Shown in pieces: positions 1-8,138 of a stretch of 46,356 nucleotides of DNA. The position numbers were made by a program, and so were the translations under genes. The stretch is from the NCBI GenBank assembly GCA_913062925.1, contig CAJXWJ010000025.1, positions 1-46,356 on the forward strand, written 5' to 3'. Numbering within the stretch: position 1 is the stretch's first letter; the number at the start of each line of letters is the position of its first letter. A model generated the notes under the pieces. It was not told the DNA's origin. It ran no database searches and saw nothing but the letters and a program-made list of their open reading frames with translations. Origin of the DNA: an uncultured Pseudorhodobacter sp. Lineage in GTDB: Bacteria > Pseudomonadota > Alphaproteobacteria > Rhodobacterales > Rhodobacteraceae.

Positions 1-1567
1 AAATCTGTGCAGGCTGCCCCGCCACGGCTTGCGAGGTGGATAAGATCGGCAAGACCGCATCGACGCGTCCCTCGGCCTCGAGCGCCTGAATGGCTTGGGC
101 TTGGGTGGCGTCTTGGGCGGTGACGTAAAGCTCGGAGGCCAAGCGCTGATCCAGAAAGCCGATGAAGGTCAGCCGAAACGACGAGACCATGGTTGAAACC
201 CCAACATTGGCCGCCATCGCCAGCAAAAGCGCCATCAGCGCCAGCGAAAGTCCGGGCAGTTGCTGGCGGCTGTCGGCCCAAAACCACTGCGCCACGGGGC
301 CGCGTGCCAGCGCCTCGCCCCAGCCGATCACCCGCGCCAACAGGGGCGGCAGGGCCAGCGCGCCGCCAATCAACAAGGCCCCCAGCATCGCAAATCCGGC
401 CAGCAAGCCCTGACCCCAAAGCGCAATCGCCGCTGCCAGCGTCAAAAGCGCAAAGGCCGCCGCCGCCAACAGCGGGCCGCGCTGTGCTTGTGCCCAAGCC
501 TGCGGTTGCGCAGTGGCCAGCAGCGGCATCCGCGCCAGTGACCACAGCGCCCCGGCCCCCGCGATTGCGGTGCCGCCAAAGGCAATCGCCAGACCCGAAA
601 GCCACCAGATCGGCTGCAACGACAACTGTCCCGAGACATCGGCGCCATAAAGCCCGCGCAGCGTCGCCGCCACATCGGGCAGCAAGGCCGCCGCAATCAC
701 CAGCCCAAGTGCGACGCCGATGCTGCCGCCTATCAGGGCCAAGCTTGCCAGTTCCACCGCCATCAGTACAATCAACCGCCGCAAGGGCGCACCCAAGGCC
801 CGCAGGCTGCGCAGCATCGCGCGGCGCTGCTCGAACGCCAAGCCAATCGCGCCATGCACGATGAACAGCCCCACCGCAAAAGACAGCAAGCCAAAGGCAG
901 TCAGGTTTAAATGAAAGCTGTCGGTCAGCTTGGCGATATCGCTTTCGGCCTGCGGCTGGGTCAGCGTCAGAGCGGGGGCCACCTGTGCCAAGGGCTGGCG
1001 GCTGAGTGGCTGGTCGGGTGAGAGGATCAGCCGGTCAATCTGGCCTTCGCGGCCCAACAGGCGCTGGGCGATGCCAATGTCGGTTACGGCGGTATTGGGG
1101 GCCAGATCTGGCGTGGCAATGGTTTGCGCGCCGGTTTCGGCCAGCTGGGCCAACGTGTCTTGGCGGGCAAAGATCTGGCCGTTGCCTGTGAAAAACGCCC
1201 CGATATCGCCGCCGCTGATCACGCCCGCCGCCGCCATGCCCGCGGGGGCGGTCAGCGGGTCGATGCCGATCAGCCGCACCGCGCCAAAATCGCCCTCGAC
1301 CACCGGCGAGACCAACCAGCCCGCGCGCCGCAAGGCGACATAGCTTTGCACTGTGATCGGCTGGCCGGTTTTCGTGGTGATCTGGGCAAAGCGTGCCTCG
1401 CCCAAAGTCGCGGCTGCGGCGTCATAGCTGGCGCGGGCCTCGGCATTGATCGCCTGCACCCCAGACCAAAGCGCCGTCCCCAAGGCCAGCCCCGCAAGCA
1501 GGGTAAACAGCTGCAACGGATTGCGCCGCCAATGGCCCAGCAGGGCCGATAGGATCGCCCTGTTCAC
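1..1567 (-). CDS. FtsX-like ABC transporter permease (partial, C-terminus off the left edge)
   Basis: Membrane subunit of a MacB/LolC/YbbP-type ABC system. About 522 residues are visible and no stop is reached by position 1, so the 3' end lies outside the window. Translation starts at a GTG (1567-1565) that overlaps the stop of the ATPase gene in a GTGA tetramer, implying translational coupling. A first membrane helix at about residues 17-36 is followed by a roughly 190-residue extracytoplasmic region. A cluster of helices then begins near the SFAVGLFIVHGAIGL stretch with the FtsX-like E-Q-R-R-A-M-L-R-S-L-R-A-L-G motif, and further helices follow, as in ten-helix YbbP-type permeases. Substrate unknown; members of this class export or extract lipids, lipoproteins or peptides, or act as mechanotransducers. 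Family assignment firm, role open. Confidence 0.88.
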   Translation of the reverse strand, partial: MNRAILSALLGHWRRNPLQLFTLLAGLALGTALWSGVQAINAEARASYDAAAATLGEARFAQITTKTGQPITVQSYVALRRAGWLVSPVVEGDFGAVRLIGIDPLTAPAGMAAAGVISGGDIGAFFTGNGQIFARQDTLAQLAETGAQTIATPDLAPNTAVTDIGIAQRLLGREGQIDRLILSPDQPLSRQPLAQVAPALTLTQPQAESDIAKLTDSFHLNLTAFGLLSFAVGLFIVHGAIGLAFEQRRAMLRSLRALGAPLRRLIVLMAVELASLALIGGSIGVALGLVIAAALLPDVAATLRGLYGADVSGQLSLQPIWWLSGLAIAFGGTAIAGAGALWSLARMPLLATAQPQAWAQAQRGPLLAAAAFALLTLAAAIALWGQGLLAGFAMLGALLIGGALALPPLLARVIGWGEALARGPVAQWFWADSRQQLPGLSLALMALLLAMAANVGVSTMVSSFRLTFIGFLDQRLASELYVTAQDATQAQAIQALEAEGRVDAVLPILSTSQAVAGQPAQI

Positions 1568-2214
1568 GAAATCAGCCCCGCGCGCAGATGCAGCCTGCGG
1601 TCCAGCCGTGCCGCCAAACGCTGCGAATGGGTGACAAGCACCAGCCCCGCGCCGGTCTCGGCGACCAATTCGCACAACACATCAAAAACCGTATCGGCGG
1701 TGGCTTCGTCCAGATTTCCCGTCGGCTCGTCGGCCAGCACCAGCGCTGGTTTGGGGGCAAGCGTGCGGGCAATCGCGACGCGCTGTTGTTGGCCACCTGA
1801 CAGCTGTTCGGGGTATTTGTGCAGATGATCTTGCAGGCCCAAGCGCGCGGCCAAGGCCTGGGCCAGATCGGCGTCAAAACAGCCCGAAAGCCGGGCTTGA
1901 AAGGCGATATTGGCGGCAACTGTCAGCGAGGGGATCAGGTTGAACTGCTGGAAAATCACCCCAACCGTGCCGCGCCGCAGGCCTGCGCGGCCTGCGTCAT
2001 CAAGCCCGGTCAGATCGGTGCCATTGATCGCCACCACACCGCCGTCGGCACTGTCGAGCCCACCCGCCAGATGCAACAGCGTGCTTTTGCCCGAGCCAGA
2101 CTCGCCGGTCAGCGCCAGCATCTCGCCCGCGGCCATGTCAAAAGACACCCCGCGCAACACGGCAGTTTCGGCCTTTGGATAGGTTTTGGTAACGTCTTGC
2201 AACCGCAGTAACAT
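1564..2214 (-). CDS. ABC transporter ATP-binding protein (LolD/YbbA-like)
   Basis: 216-residue nucleotide-binding subunit that should power the FtsX-like permease encoded immediately downstream (4-nt overlap). Visible motifs: Walker A GESGSGKST (residues 37-45), Q-loop FQQFN near 88-92, signature LSGGQ (138-142), Walker B ending in D162-E163 followed by PTGNLDE, and the H-loop THS near 195. The sequence around PTGNLD and the short length are typical of the MacB/LolD/YbbA branch. The ATG at 2214 was chosen because AAAGGGA lies six bases upstream and the ABC domain starts right after it; an upstream in-frame extension has no domain content. Substrate cannot be read from the sequence. Confidence 0.92.
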   Translation of the reverse strand: MLLRLQDVTKTYPKAETAVLRGVSFDMAAGEMLALTGESGSGKSTLLHLAGGLDSADGGVVAINGTDLTGLDDAGRAGLRRGTVGVIFQQFNLIPSLTVAANIAFQARLSGCFDADLAQALAARLGLQDHLHKYPEQLSGGQQQRVAIARTLAPKPALVLADEPTGNLDEATADTVFDVLCELVAETGAGLVLVTHSQRLAARLDRRLHLRAGLIS

Positions 2215-2268
2215 CTGATTTCCCTTTCGCTTAGAGATAGCCTGCATCGCGCCACGGGAAAGGCTTTG

Positions 2269-2292
2269 ACCGCAGAAGCTGTGCGGTTTTTT
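2269..2292 (+). terminator. Orphan terminator-like hairpin
   Basis: ACCGCA (2269-2274) and TGCGGT (2282-2287) form a six-base stem with a seven-base loop, followed by a T run to 2292. On the plus strand this has the form of a weak intrinsic terminator, but no plus-strand gene ends upstream of it. It could close a short unannotated transcript or block antisense reading from within the minus-strand ABC genes. Read on the minus strand it lies in the 5' leader of the ABC operon. Confidence 0.4.
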
Positions 2293-2568
2293 GGCGCGCT
2301 TGATTTGACCAAGCGGTGAAAAACGCGACGCGTCTGTGTCAGGCGTGCCGCTGATTCCAATGGCATATTCTTCTTTGGGGGAATCAAAACTGCGCTTGCG
2401 CCGCATTGCGGCAAGCCTCAGCGGAAAACCGCTCTTGCCGTAAGGGAAGCTGCGCAGCCGAATGGTCTGCAAAATGCTTGTAAAGTGGCGTTCTGGACTA
2501 AGAAGGCGGCGTTATTTGCCCAATCGGTCGGCAATCTGCGTGCGATTGATGTCATGCGCATTCGGGAA

Positions 2569-2597
2569 TTGCCTTTGTCGCTCTGGATGCATAGCCT
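2569..2597 (+). promoter_or_regulatory. Possible sigma-70-type promoter for the polyamine-type importer operon
   Basis: TTGCCT (2569-2574) and TAGCCT (2592-2597) are separated by 17 bases and lie about 45 bases upstream of the GTG start at 2642. The -10 match is weak, so this is a candidate only. Confidence 0.3.
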
Positions 2598-2641
2598 AAG
2601 ACCAAGCGCAGGAAAACTGCCGGACACATGGGGAGATTGGC

Positions 2642-3745
2642 GTGGTTGCATCCAGCCCGAACGACGCTTTCGTCGCGTTTGAACACGTTCAGAAAAGTTA
2701 TGATGGCGTTCAGCTTGTCGTGAAAGACCTGAACCTTGCGATTGGCAAGGGCGAGTTTTTGACCATGCTTGGGCCATCAGGCTCTGGCAAGACAACGTGT
2801 CTGATGATGTTGGCGGGGTTTGAAACCGCCACCAATGGCGAGATCAAGCTGGATGGCGTCAATATCAACGAAGTGCCGCCGCACAAGCGCGGCATCGGCA
2901 TGGTGTTTCAGAATTACGCCCTGTTCCCGCATATGACTGTGGGCGAAAACCTTGCCTTCCCGCTGGAAGTGCGCGGCATGGGCAAATCCGAGCGCGACGC
3001 CAAGGTGAAGCGCGCTTTGGATATGGTGCAGATGGGCGAATTTGCCAATCGCCGGCCGGCACAGCTTTCGGGTGGCCAGCAACAGCGGATCGCTTTGGCG
3101 CGGGCCTTGGTGTTTGATCCCTCGCTGGTGTTGATGGACGAACCCTTGGGCGCTTTGGACAAGCAGCTGCGTGAACACATGCAGTATGAGATCAAGCGCC
3201 TGCACGAAAGCCTTGGCATTACCGTGGTTTATGTGACCCACGATCAAGGCGAAGCCTTGACGATGAGCGACCGCGTCGCGGTGTTCAACGATGGCCGCAT
3301 CCAGCAGCTTGCCTCGCCTTCTGATTTGTATGAACGCCCCGACAACAGCTTTGTGGCGCAGTTCATCGGCGAGAATAACAAGCTGCCGGGCACGATTGAA
3401 TCGATCAATGGCGATCATTGCACCGTGCGTCTGGCCAATGGCGAAGTAATTGATGCGACCCCGGTGAACGTATCTGAAAAAGGCGCGCAGACGCTGGTTT
3501 CGATCCGTCCCGAGCGGGTGGAATTCAAAACCGAGATGATGCCGGAAGGTGCGCATACCATCGACGCCGAGGTGATGGAGTTCATCTATATGGGCGATCT
3601 GTTCCGCACCCGTCTGCGGGTTGCAGGTTCGGACGAATTCGTGATTAAATCGCGCAATACCATGGGGCAGCGCATGCTGCGTCCTGGTGAGAAGATCAAG
3701 ATCGGTTGGGCGCCACAAGATGCCCGCGCGCTTGATCCAATGTAA
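2642..3745 (+). CDS. Polyamine-type ABC transporter ATP-binding protein (PotA family)
   Basis: 367-residue ATPase of a spermidine/putrescine-type importer. Motifs: Walker A GPSGSGKTT (44-52), Q-loop VFQNYALFPHMTV (88-100), signature LSGGQQQR (142-149), Walker B ending D166-E167, H-loop THDQ, and a C-terminal TOBE-type regulatory domain from about residue 235 onward that includes SIRPE and the MEFIYMGD stretch. Length matches the PotA/PotG/SpuF family. Translation begins at a GTG with GGGAG six bases upstream. It heads a cluster with a binding protein, two permeases and a ureohydrolase, so the cargo is probably a polyamine or guanidino compound; the exact ligand is inferred. Confidence 0.92.
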   Translation: MVASSPNDAFVAFEHVQKSYDGVQLVVKDLNLAIGKGEFLTMLGPSGSGKTTCLMMLAGFETATNGEIKLDGVNINEVPPHKRGIGMVFQNYALFPHMTVGENLAFPLEVRGMGKSERDAKVKRALDMVQMGEFANRRPAQLSGGQQQRIALARALVFDPSLVLMDEPLGALDKQLREHMQYEIKRLHESLGITVVYVTHDQGEALTMSDRVAVFNDGRIQQLASPSDLYERPDNSFVAQFIGENNKLPGTIESINGDHCTVRLANGEVIDATPVNVSEKGAQTLVSIRPERVEFKTEMMPEGAHTIDAEVMEFIYMGDLFRTRLRVAGSDEFVIKSRNTMGQRMLRPGEKIKIGWAPQDARALDPM

Positions 3746-3747
3746 GG

Positions 3748-3781
3748 CCCCAGCTTTGGGGTGTGCTGCAAAGGACGCAGC
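3748..3781 (+). other. Two short hairpins between the importer ATPase and binding-protein genes
   Basis: CCCCA-GCTT-TGGGG (3748-3761) is followed by GCTGC, a seven-base loop, and GCAGC (3765-3781). Neither has a T tract, so they look like RNA processing or stability elements rather than terminators. They sit directly 5' of the gene for the binding protein, the component usually needed in excess. Confidence 0.5.
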
Positions 3782-3821
3782 CTGAAATATCGTCCTACAC
3801 AACAACTATGGGAGCTACCGA

Positions 3822-4895
3822 ATGAAGAAACTTCTCGTTCTGTCCACCGCCCTGACCGCTGTTTCGTTTGCCGCACAGGCTGACGTCACGGTGATGTCTT
3901 GGGGTGGTGCTTATACCAAAAGCCAGGTTGAGGCTTATCACAAGCCCTTCACCGCGGCGACTGGCATCAATGTGATCTCGGTTGACAGCGACAACCCAGC
4001 ACCACAGATCAAAACCCAAGTCGAAGCCGGCAACGTTTCGATCGACGTCGGCGACGTGGAATATGCTGACGCAATCCGCCTGTGCGACGAAGGCATGCTC
4101 GAGCCAATCGGCATGGATGTGCTGCCAGCGGGTGCTGATGGCACCCCAGCGGCAGACGACTTCCTGCCCGGCGCTGTGACCGATTGCGCTGTTGCAACCA
4201 TCGTGTTCTCGACCGTTTACGGCTATGACAACACCAAATTCCCAGACGCCAAGCCAACCACCATGGCGGATTTCTTCGACACCACGAAATTCCCCGGCAA
4301 GCGTGGCCTGCGTAAGGGCGCAAAAGCAAACCTCGAGATGGCTTTGATGGCTGACGGCGTTCCTGCCGCTGACGTCTATGCAACCTTGGGCACCCCAGAG
4401 GGCGTTGATCGCGCTTTCGCCAAGCTCGACACCATCAAGAGCGACGTGATCTGGTGGGAAGCTGGCGCACAGCCACCACAGCTGTTGGCTGACGGTGAAG
4501 TTCTGATGTCGACCGCCTATAACGGCCGTCTGTTCGCGGCTGCTGTGGCAGAGGGCAAGCCCTTTACCACCGTTTGGGATGGTCAGGTTTACGAATACGA
4601 CTTGTTCGTTATTCCAAAGGGCGCGCCTAACAAGGACGCTGCTATGGAGTTCGTGAAGTTCGCGACCTCGACCCAAGCTTTGGCCGATCAGGCAGCATGG
4701 ATCGCTTACGGTCCAGCGCGTAAATCTTCGGGCGCTTTGGTTGGCATGTACAACGACGGCAAAACCGAAATGGCACCCTATATGCCAACTTCGGCAGCGA
4801 ACCTGGGCAACGCTCTGGCGTCTTCCTATGAATTCTGGGTCGACCATGACGGCGAGTTGAACGACCGCTTCAACGCATGGCTTGCCTCGAACTAA
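3822..4895 (+). CDS. Periplasmic polyamine-type substrate-binding protein (PotD/SpuD-like)
   Basis: 357 residues. A signal peptide (MKKLL, hydrophobic core, cleavage after AQA at residue 20) sends it to the periplasm, where it would capture the ligand for the importer. The mature protein opens with the DVTVMSWGG pattern of the PotD/spermidine-putrescine-binding branch, and the middle carries the family-like IWWEAGAQ...LLADGEV...AYNGR stretch that lines the polyamine pocket in relatives. GGGAG lies eight bases before the ATG. Codon use differs from neighbouring genes: many CCA proline and GCA/GCT alanine codons, as in rpsD, atpA/D and groEL of this window, which suggests high expression. Ligand (putrescine, spermidine, agmatine or another cationic amine) is not determinable here. 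Confidence 0.9.
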   Translation: MKKLLVLSTALTAVSFAAQADVTVMSWGGAYTKSQVEAYHKPFTAATGINVISVDSDNPAPQIKTQVEAGNVSIDVGDVEYADAIRLCDEGMLEPIGMDVLPAGADGTPAADDFLPGAVTDCAVATIVFSTVYGYDNTKFPDAKPTTMADFFDTTKFPGKRGLRKGAKANLEMALMADGVPAADVYATLGTPEGVDRAFAKLDTIKSDVIWWEAGAQPPQLLADGEVLMSTAYNGRLFAAAVAEGKPFTTVWDGQVYEYDLFVIPKGAPNKDAAMEFVKFATSTQALADQAAWIAYGPARKSSGALVGMYNDGKTEMAPYMPTSAANLGNALASSYEFWVDHDGELNDRFNAWLASN

Positions 4896-4903
4896 TCTGA
4901 AAA

Positions 4904-4929
4904 CGGGCGCGGGGGAAACTTCGCGCCCG
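4904..4929 (+). other. Stable hairpin between binding-protein and permease genes
   Basis: CGGGCGCG (4904-4911) pairs with CGCGCCCG (4922-4929) around a ten-base loop, directly after the binding-protein stop codon. There is no clean T run. Such 3' hairpins after binding-protein genes often stabilise the upstream message or cause partial termination, giving more binding protein than permease. Confidence 0.6.
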
Positions 4930-4966
4930 AATTCTGTTGTTTACGTCGATTTTCGAAGGATGGATG

Positions 4967-6229
4967 ATGGCCGATCTTGCTGCCAATGACCCTGTATTGC
5001 TGACAACCTCGGACGGGAGACCGCTTCAAGAGGCCTTGGCGCAGGCGCAATCAAAAGCCAAATGGCGCGCCTTTATGCTGGTTGCACCGCTTTTGGCCTT
5101 TATCCTGATCACCTTCGTGTCACCGATTGTGCAGGTCTTGCATCAATCGGTCTACAACCCGAAATTTTCTGAAAATATGCCGCAGATCTCGGCTTGGTTT
5201 GACCAAAACCCCAATGGTACCGAACCTGACGAGGCCGCCTATACTGCGCTGGTGGCCGATCTTGTGGCCGCAGGGGCTGCAAAAACCGTGGCCGTCGCAG
5301 GCGAGCGGGTCAACTACGAGATGCCAGGTACGCGGTCTTTGTTCACCAAAGCCGGACGCGAGGCCAAAAAGCTGCAACCGCCCTTCATGGAGTCTTTGAC
5401 AAAGCTGGATGAAAACTGGGCCTCGCCCGAGCTTTGGGGCGTGATGCGGCGGGTGTCGCATGCCTATACTGGCGATTTCTATCTGGCGGCAGTCGATCTG
5501 GAACGTTCGCCCACCGGTTCGATCCAACAGGTGCCGGAAAACGAGCGGGTCTATGTGAATCTGTTTGTGCGCACTTTTGCGCTGTCGGCTGCGATTACCT
5601 TTATGTGTCTGCTGATTGGCTATCCGGTGGCGTTTTTGCTGGCCGCTCTGCCGATGCGCTATGCCAGTCTGCTGATGATCATGGTGCTTTTGCCGTTCTG
5701 GACCTCGCTTTTGGTGCGGACCACCGCTTGGATGGTGCTGTTGCAGGGCCAAGGCGTGGTGAACAGTCTGCTGGTATGGGCCGGTATCATCGCAGAAGAT
5801 CAGCGTTTGGTGATGATCAACAACCTGATGGGCACGATGATTGCGATGACGCATATTCTGCTGCCCTTTATGATCTTGCCGCTTTATTCGGTGATGAAGC
5901 CGATCCCGCCCAGCTATGTGCGGGCAGCGCGCAGCCTTGGCGCCACCTCTTGGACTGCTTTCCGCAGGGTCTATCTGCCGCAGACCATTCCGGGTATTGG
6001 CGCGGGCGGGCTGTTGGTGTTCATCCTGTCGGTTGGCTATTACATCACACCGGCTTTGGTTGGTGGCGCGTCGGGGCAGCTGATCTCGAACCTGATCGCC
6101 TTCCATGTCAACAAATCAAACAACTGGTCGCTGGCTGCGGCGCTGGCGACGATCCTGCTGGCCTCGATCCTGCTGCTGTACTGGCTTTACGACAAGCTGG
6201 TTGGCATCGACAAATTGAAACTGGGTTAA
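4967..6229 (+). CDS. Polyamine-type ABC transporter permease, first subunit (PotB-like)
   Basis: About 420 residues, inner membrane. The ATG at 4967 has AAGGA six bases upstream; an adjacent in-frame ATG at 4964 is possible. A first helix (about residues 34-54, LVAPLLAFILITFV) is followed by an unusually long extracytoplasmic insertion of roughly 130 residues before the next helix (ALSAAITFMCLLIGYPVAFLLA). The EAA-type loop that contacts the ATPase is visible as YVRAARSLGATSWTAFRRVYLP. Ordinary PotB proteins are nearer 280 residues; the longer form with this insert seems typical of some alphaproteobacterial importers. It is followed after ten bases by the second permease gene. Confidence 0.9.
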   Translation: MADLAANDPVLLTTSDGRPLQEALAQAQSKAKWRAFMLVAPLLAFILITFVSPIVQVLHQSVYNPKFSENMPQISAWFDQNPNGTEPDEAAYTALVADLVAAGAAKTVAVAGERVNYEMPGTRSLFTKAGREAKKLQPPFMESLTKLDENWASPELWGVMRRVSHAYTGDFYLAAVDLERSPTGSIQQVPENERVYVNLFVRTFALSAAITFMCLLIGYPVAFLLAALPMRYASLLMIMVLLPFWTSLLVRTTAWMVLLQGQGVVNSLLVWAGIIAEDQRLVMINNLMGTMIAMTHILLPFMILPLYSVMKPIPPSYVRAARSLGATSWTAFRRVYLPQTIPGIGAGGLLVFILSVGYYITPALVGGASGQLISNLIAFHVNKSNNWSLAAALATILLASILLLYWLYDKLVGIDKLKLG

Positions 6230-6239
6230 GGGGCACATC

Positions 6240-7160
6240 ATGGCACTTCCGATTTACGCCTCTCCGCTGGAACGGGCTTGGTATTATTCATTCCGGGTTC
6301 TTTGCGGGCTGATCTTTCTGTTCTTGATCGCGCCGATCCTGATCGTGATCCCGCTGTCGTTCAACGCAGAGCCCTATTTCACCTTTACCGAAAAGATGCT
6401 GTCGCTGGATCCTACGGGCTATTCCTTGCGCTGGTATGACCTGCTGCTGACCCACCCGAATGTGCCCACCGATGTGCCGCGTGATGCGGCTTGGTGGGCG
6501 ACGGTCTGGCAGGATGCGGCTTGGGTGAATGCGGCGAAAAACTCGGTGATCGTCGGCTTTTTCGCCACCATCACGGCAACCTTTCTGGGCACGCTGGCAG
6601 CTCTTGGCCTGTCGCGCCCCGAGATGCCCTACCGCCGCGCCATCATGGCGGTGCTGATCTCGCCGATGATCGTGCCTTTGATCATCATCACGCTGGGCCT
6701 GTTCTTTTTCTACTCGAGCATCGGCATCAACAAATGGGGCGTGCCCTATTTGGGCGTGATCATGGCGCACGCCACACTTGGCATTCCTTTTGTCATCATC
6801 ACCGTGACCGCGACCCTGTCGGGCTTTGACCATTCGCTGACCCGCGCCAGTGCCAGCCTTGGCGCCTCGCCCACCACGACGTTTTTCAAGGTGACGATGC
6901 CGCTGATCTTGCCGGGTATGATCTCGGGGGCGCTGTTTGCCTTTGTCACCTCGTTTGACGAAGTTGTGGTGGTGCTGTTTGTCGGCGCGAATGACGAACA
7001 GACCATTCCGCGCCAGATGTGGAACGGTATCCGCGAGGCGATTTCTCCGGCGATCTTGTCGGTGGCGACGATCCTTGTGGTGTTCTCGATCACGCTGCTG
7101 GCGACTGTTGAATTGCTGCGCCGGCGCTCAGAGCGTCTGCGCGGGATCTCTCCTCACTAA
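6240..7160 (+). CDS. Polyamine-type ABC transporter permease, second subunit (PotC-like)
   Basis: 306 residues with about six membrane helices; partners the upstream permease to form the translocation pore. The EAA loop is seen in LTRASASLGASPTTTFFKVTMPLILPG. A region between the first two helices (about residues 45-95) again carries a longer extracytoplasmic stretch than E. coli PotC. AAGGGG precedes the ATG by seven bases. The gene ends nine bases before the ureohydrolase start, so the two are almost certainly co-transcribed. Confidence 0.9.
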   Translation: MALPIYASPLERAWYYSFRVLCGLIFLFLIAPILIVIPLSFNAEPYFTFTEKMLSLDPTGYSLRWYDLLLTHPNVPTDVPRDAAWWATVWQDAAWVNAAKNSVIVGFFATITATFLGTLAALGLSRPEMPYRRAIMAVLISPMIVPLIIITLGLFFFYSSIGINKWGVPYLGVIMAHATLGIPFVIITVTATLSGFDHSLTRASASLGASPTTTFFKVTMPLILPGMISGALFAFVTSFDEVVVVLFVGANDEQTIPRQMWNGIREAISPAILSVATILVVFSITLLATVELLRRRSERLRGISPH

Positions 7161-7169
7161 GGATAAATG

Positions 7170-8138
7170 ATGTCAGGGCATGGCTATGAAACGGGGCGGT
7201 TGAACCTGCCCTTTGTCGGGATCGCCACCTTTGGCAAGCGCCCCTATGTGCAAGACTGGACCCAGATCGACGCCGATGTGGCGGTGATGGGCGCGCCCTT
7301 TGACGCGGGCACGCAGTTTCGCGCCGGTGCGCGCTTTGGGCCGCGCTCGGTGCGCGAGGCCTCGACGCTGTTCAGCTTTGGCCATGCCGGGGCCTATGAC
7401 CATGAAGACGATTGCACCTATCTGCCGGAATCGGTGCGGATCGTTGATATTGGCGATGCCGATATCGTGCATACCGACACCGCGCGCAGCCATGCCAATA
7501 TCTGCACAGGGGTAAAGGCGATGCTGGCCGCAGGCGCGCTGCCGATTGTGATTGGCGGCGATCATTCGGTGAATATCCCGATTATCGAGGCTTTTGAGGG
7601 CCAAGGCGATATCCACATTCTACAGATCGACGCGCATCTGGATTTTGTGGATGAACGTCACGGCGTGCGGGTGGGCCATGGCTCGCCGATGCGGCGGGCG
7701 GCGGAAAAGCCTTGGGTGACAGGGCTGACGCAAGTCGGCATTCGCAATGTGTCGTCCACCGCGCGCGAAGGCTACGAGGCGGCGCGCGCCATGGGTTCGG
7801 ACATCTTGTCGGTGCGACAGGCGCGCGGTTTAGGGATGCAGGCGGTGATCGACCGCATTCCGGCAGGCGCGCGGGTCTATGTCACGCTGGATATCGACGG
7901 CTTTTGCCCCTCGATCGCGCCGGGCACCGGCACGCCCAGCCATGGCGGGTTTCTGTATTACGAGGTGCTGGAAATGCTGCAAGCCGTGGCCAAGCGCCAC
8001 GAGATTGTTGGCATGGATCTGGTCGAAGTCGCGCCCGACTATGACCAAACCCAATCGACCAGCATTCTGGCGGCGCAGATCTTGCTGAACTTCTTGGGCT
8101 TTATCTTCGAGGCGCGGGCCTCACGGCAGCAGGTGTAG
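7170..8138 (+). CDS. speB: Agmatinase-family ureohydrolase
   Basis: 322 residues; binuclear Mn enzyme family that hydrolyses guanidino compounds to urea plus an amine. Metal-site motifs: GGDH (H132), DAHLD (D154, H156, D158) and DID (D241, D243). The third motif reads DIDGFCPSIAPGTGTP, where most arginases and agmatinases have Asp at the Cys246 position (GLDP or CLDP). The ATG at 7170 has AAGGA six bases upstream; the adjacent ATG at 7167 is possible. Last gene of the importer cluster, which suggests imported agmatine or a similar guanidine is cleaved to a polyamine. Guanidinobutyrase or another specificity remains possible. The 3' end overlaps the convergent AEC gene by 18 bases. Confidence 0.85.
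   Translation: MSGHGYETGRLNLPFVGIATFGKRPYVQDWTQIDADVAVMGAPFDAGTQFRAGARFGPRSVREASTLFSFGHAGAYDHEDDCTYLPESVRIVDIGDADIVHTDTARSHANICTGVKAMLAAGALPIVIGGDHSVNIPIIEAFEGQGDIHILQIDAHLDFVDERHGVRVGHGSPMRRAAEKPWVTGLTQVGIRNVSSTAREGYEAARAMGSDILSVRQARGLGMQAVIDRIPAGARVYVTLDIDGFCPSIAPGTGTPSHGGFLYYEVLEMLQAVAKRHEIVGMDLVEVAPDYDQTQSTSILAAQILLNFLGFIFEARASRQQV

Larger units (their letters stand above)
2215..2641. other. Divergent intergenic region between the FtsX-type system and the polyamine-type importer
   Basis: 427 bases with no convincing gene. It holds the 5' flanks of two divergent operons, a terminator-like hairpin on the plus strand (2269-2292), a GCCGC-ATT-GCGGC hairpin around 2400-2420 and a small AGCGG-AAAA-CCGCT hairpin just after it, plus a weak sigma-70-like promoter (2569-2597) in front of the importer. 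Confidence 0.6.

Noticed and set aside
193-864. Plus-strand frame of 223 codons near the left edge
   Set aside because: Pro/Arg/Ala-rich composition typical of an out-of-frame reading; the minus strand carries a clear FtsX-type permease here.
2777-3805. 342-codon frame antisense to the importer ATPase
   Set aside because: No motif and wholly covered by the well-supported ATPase gene.
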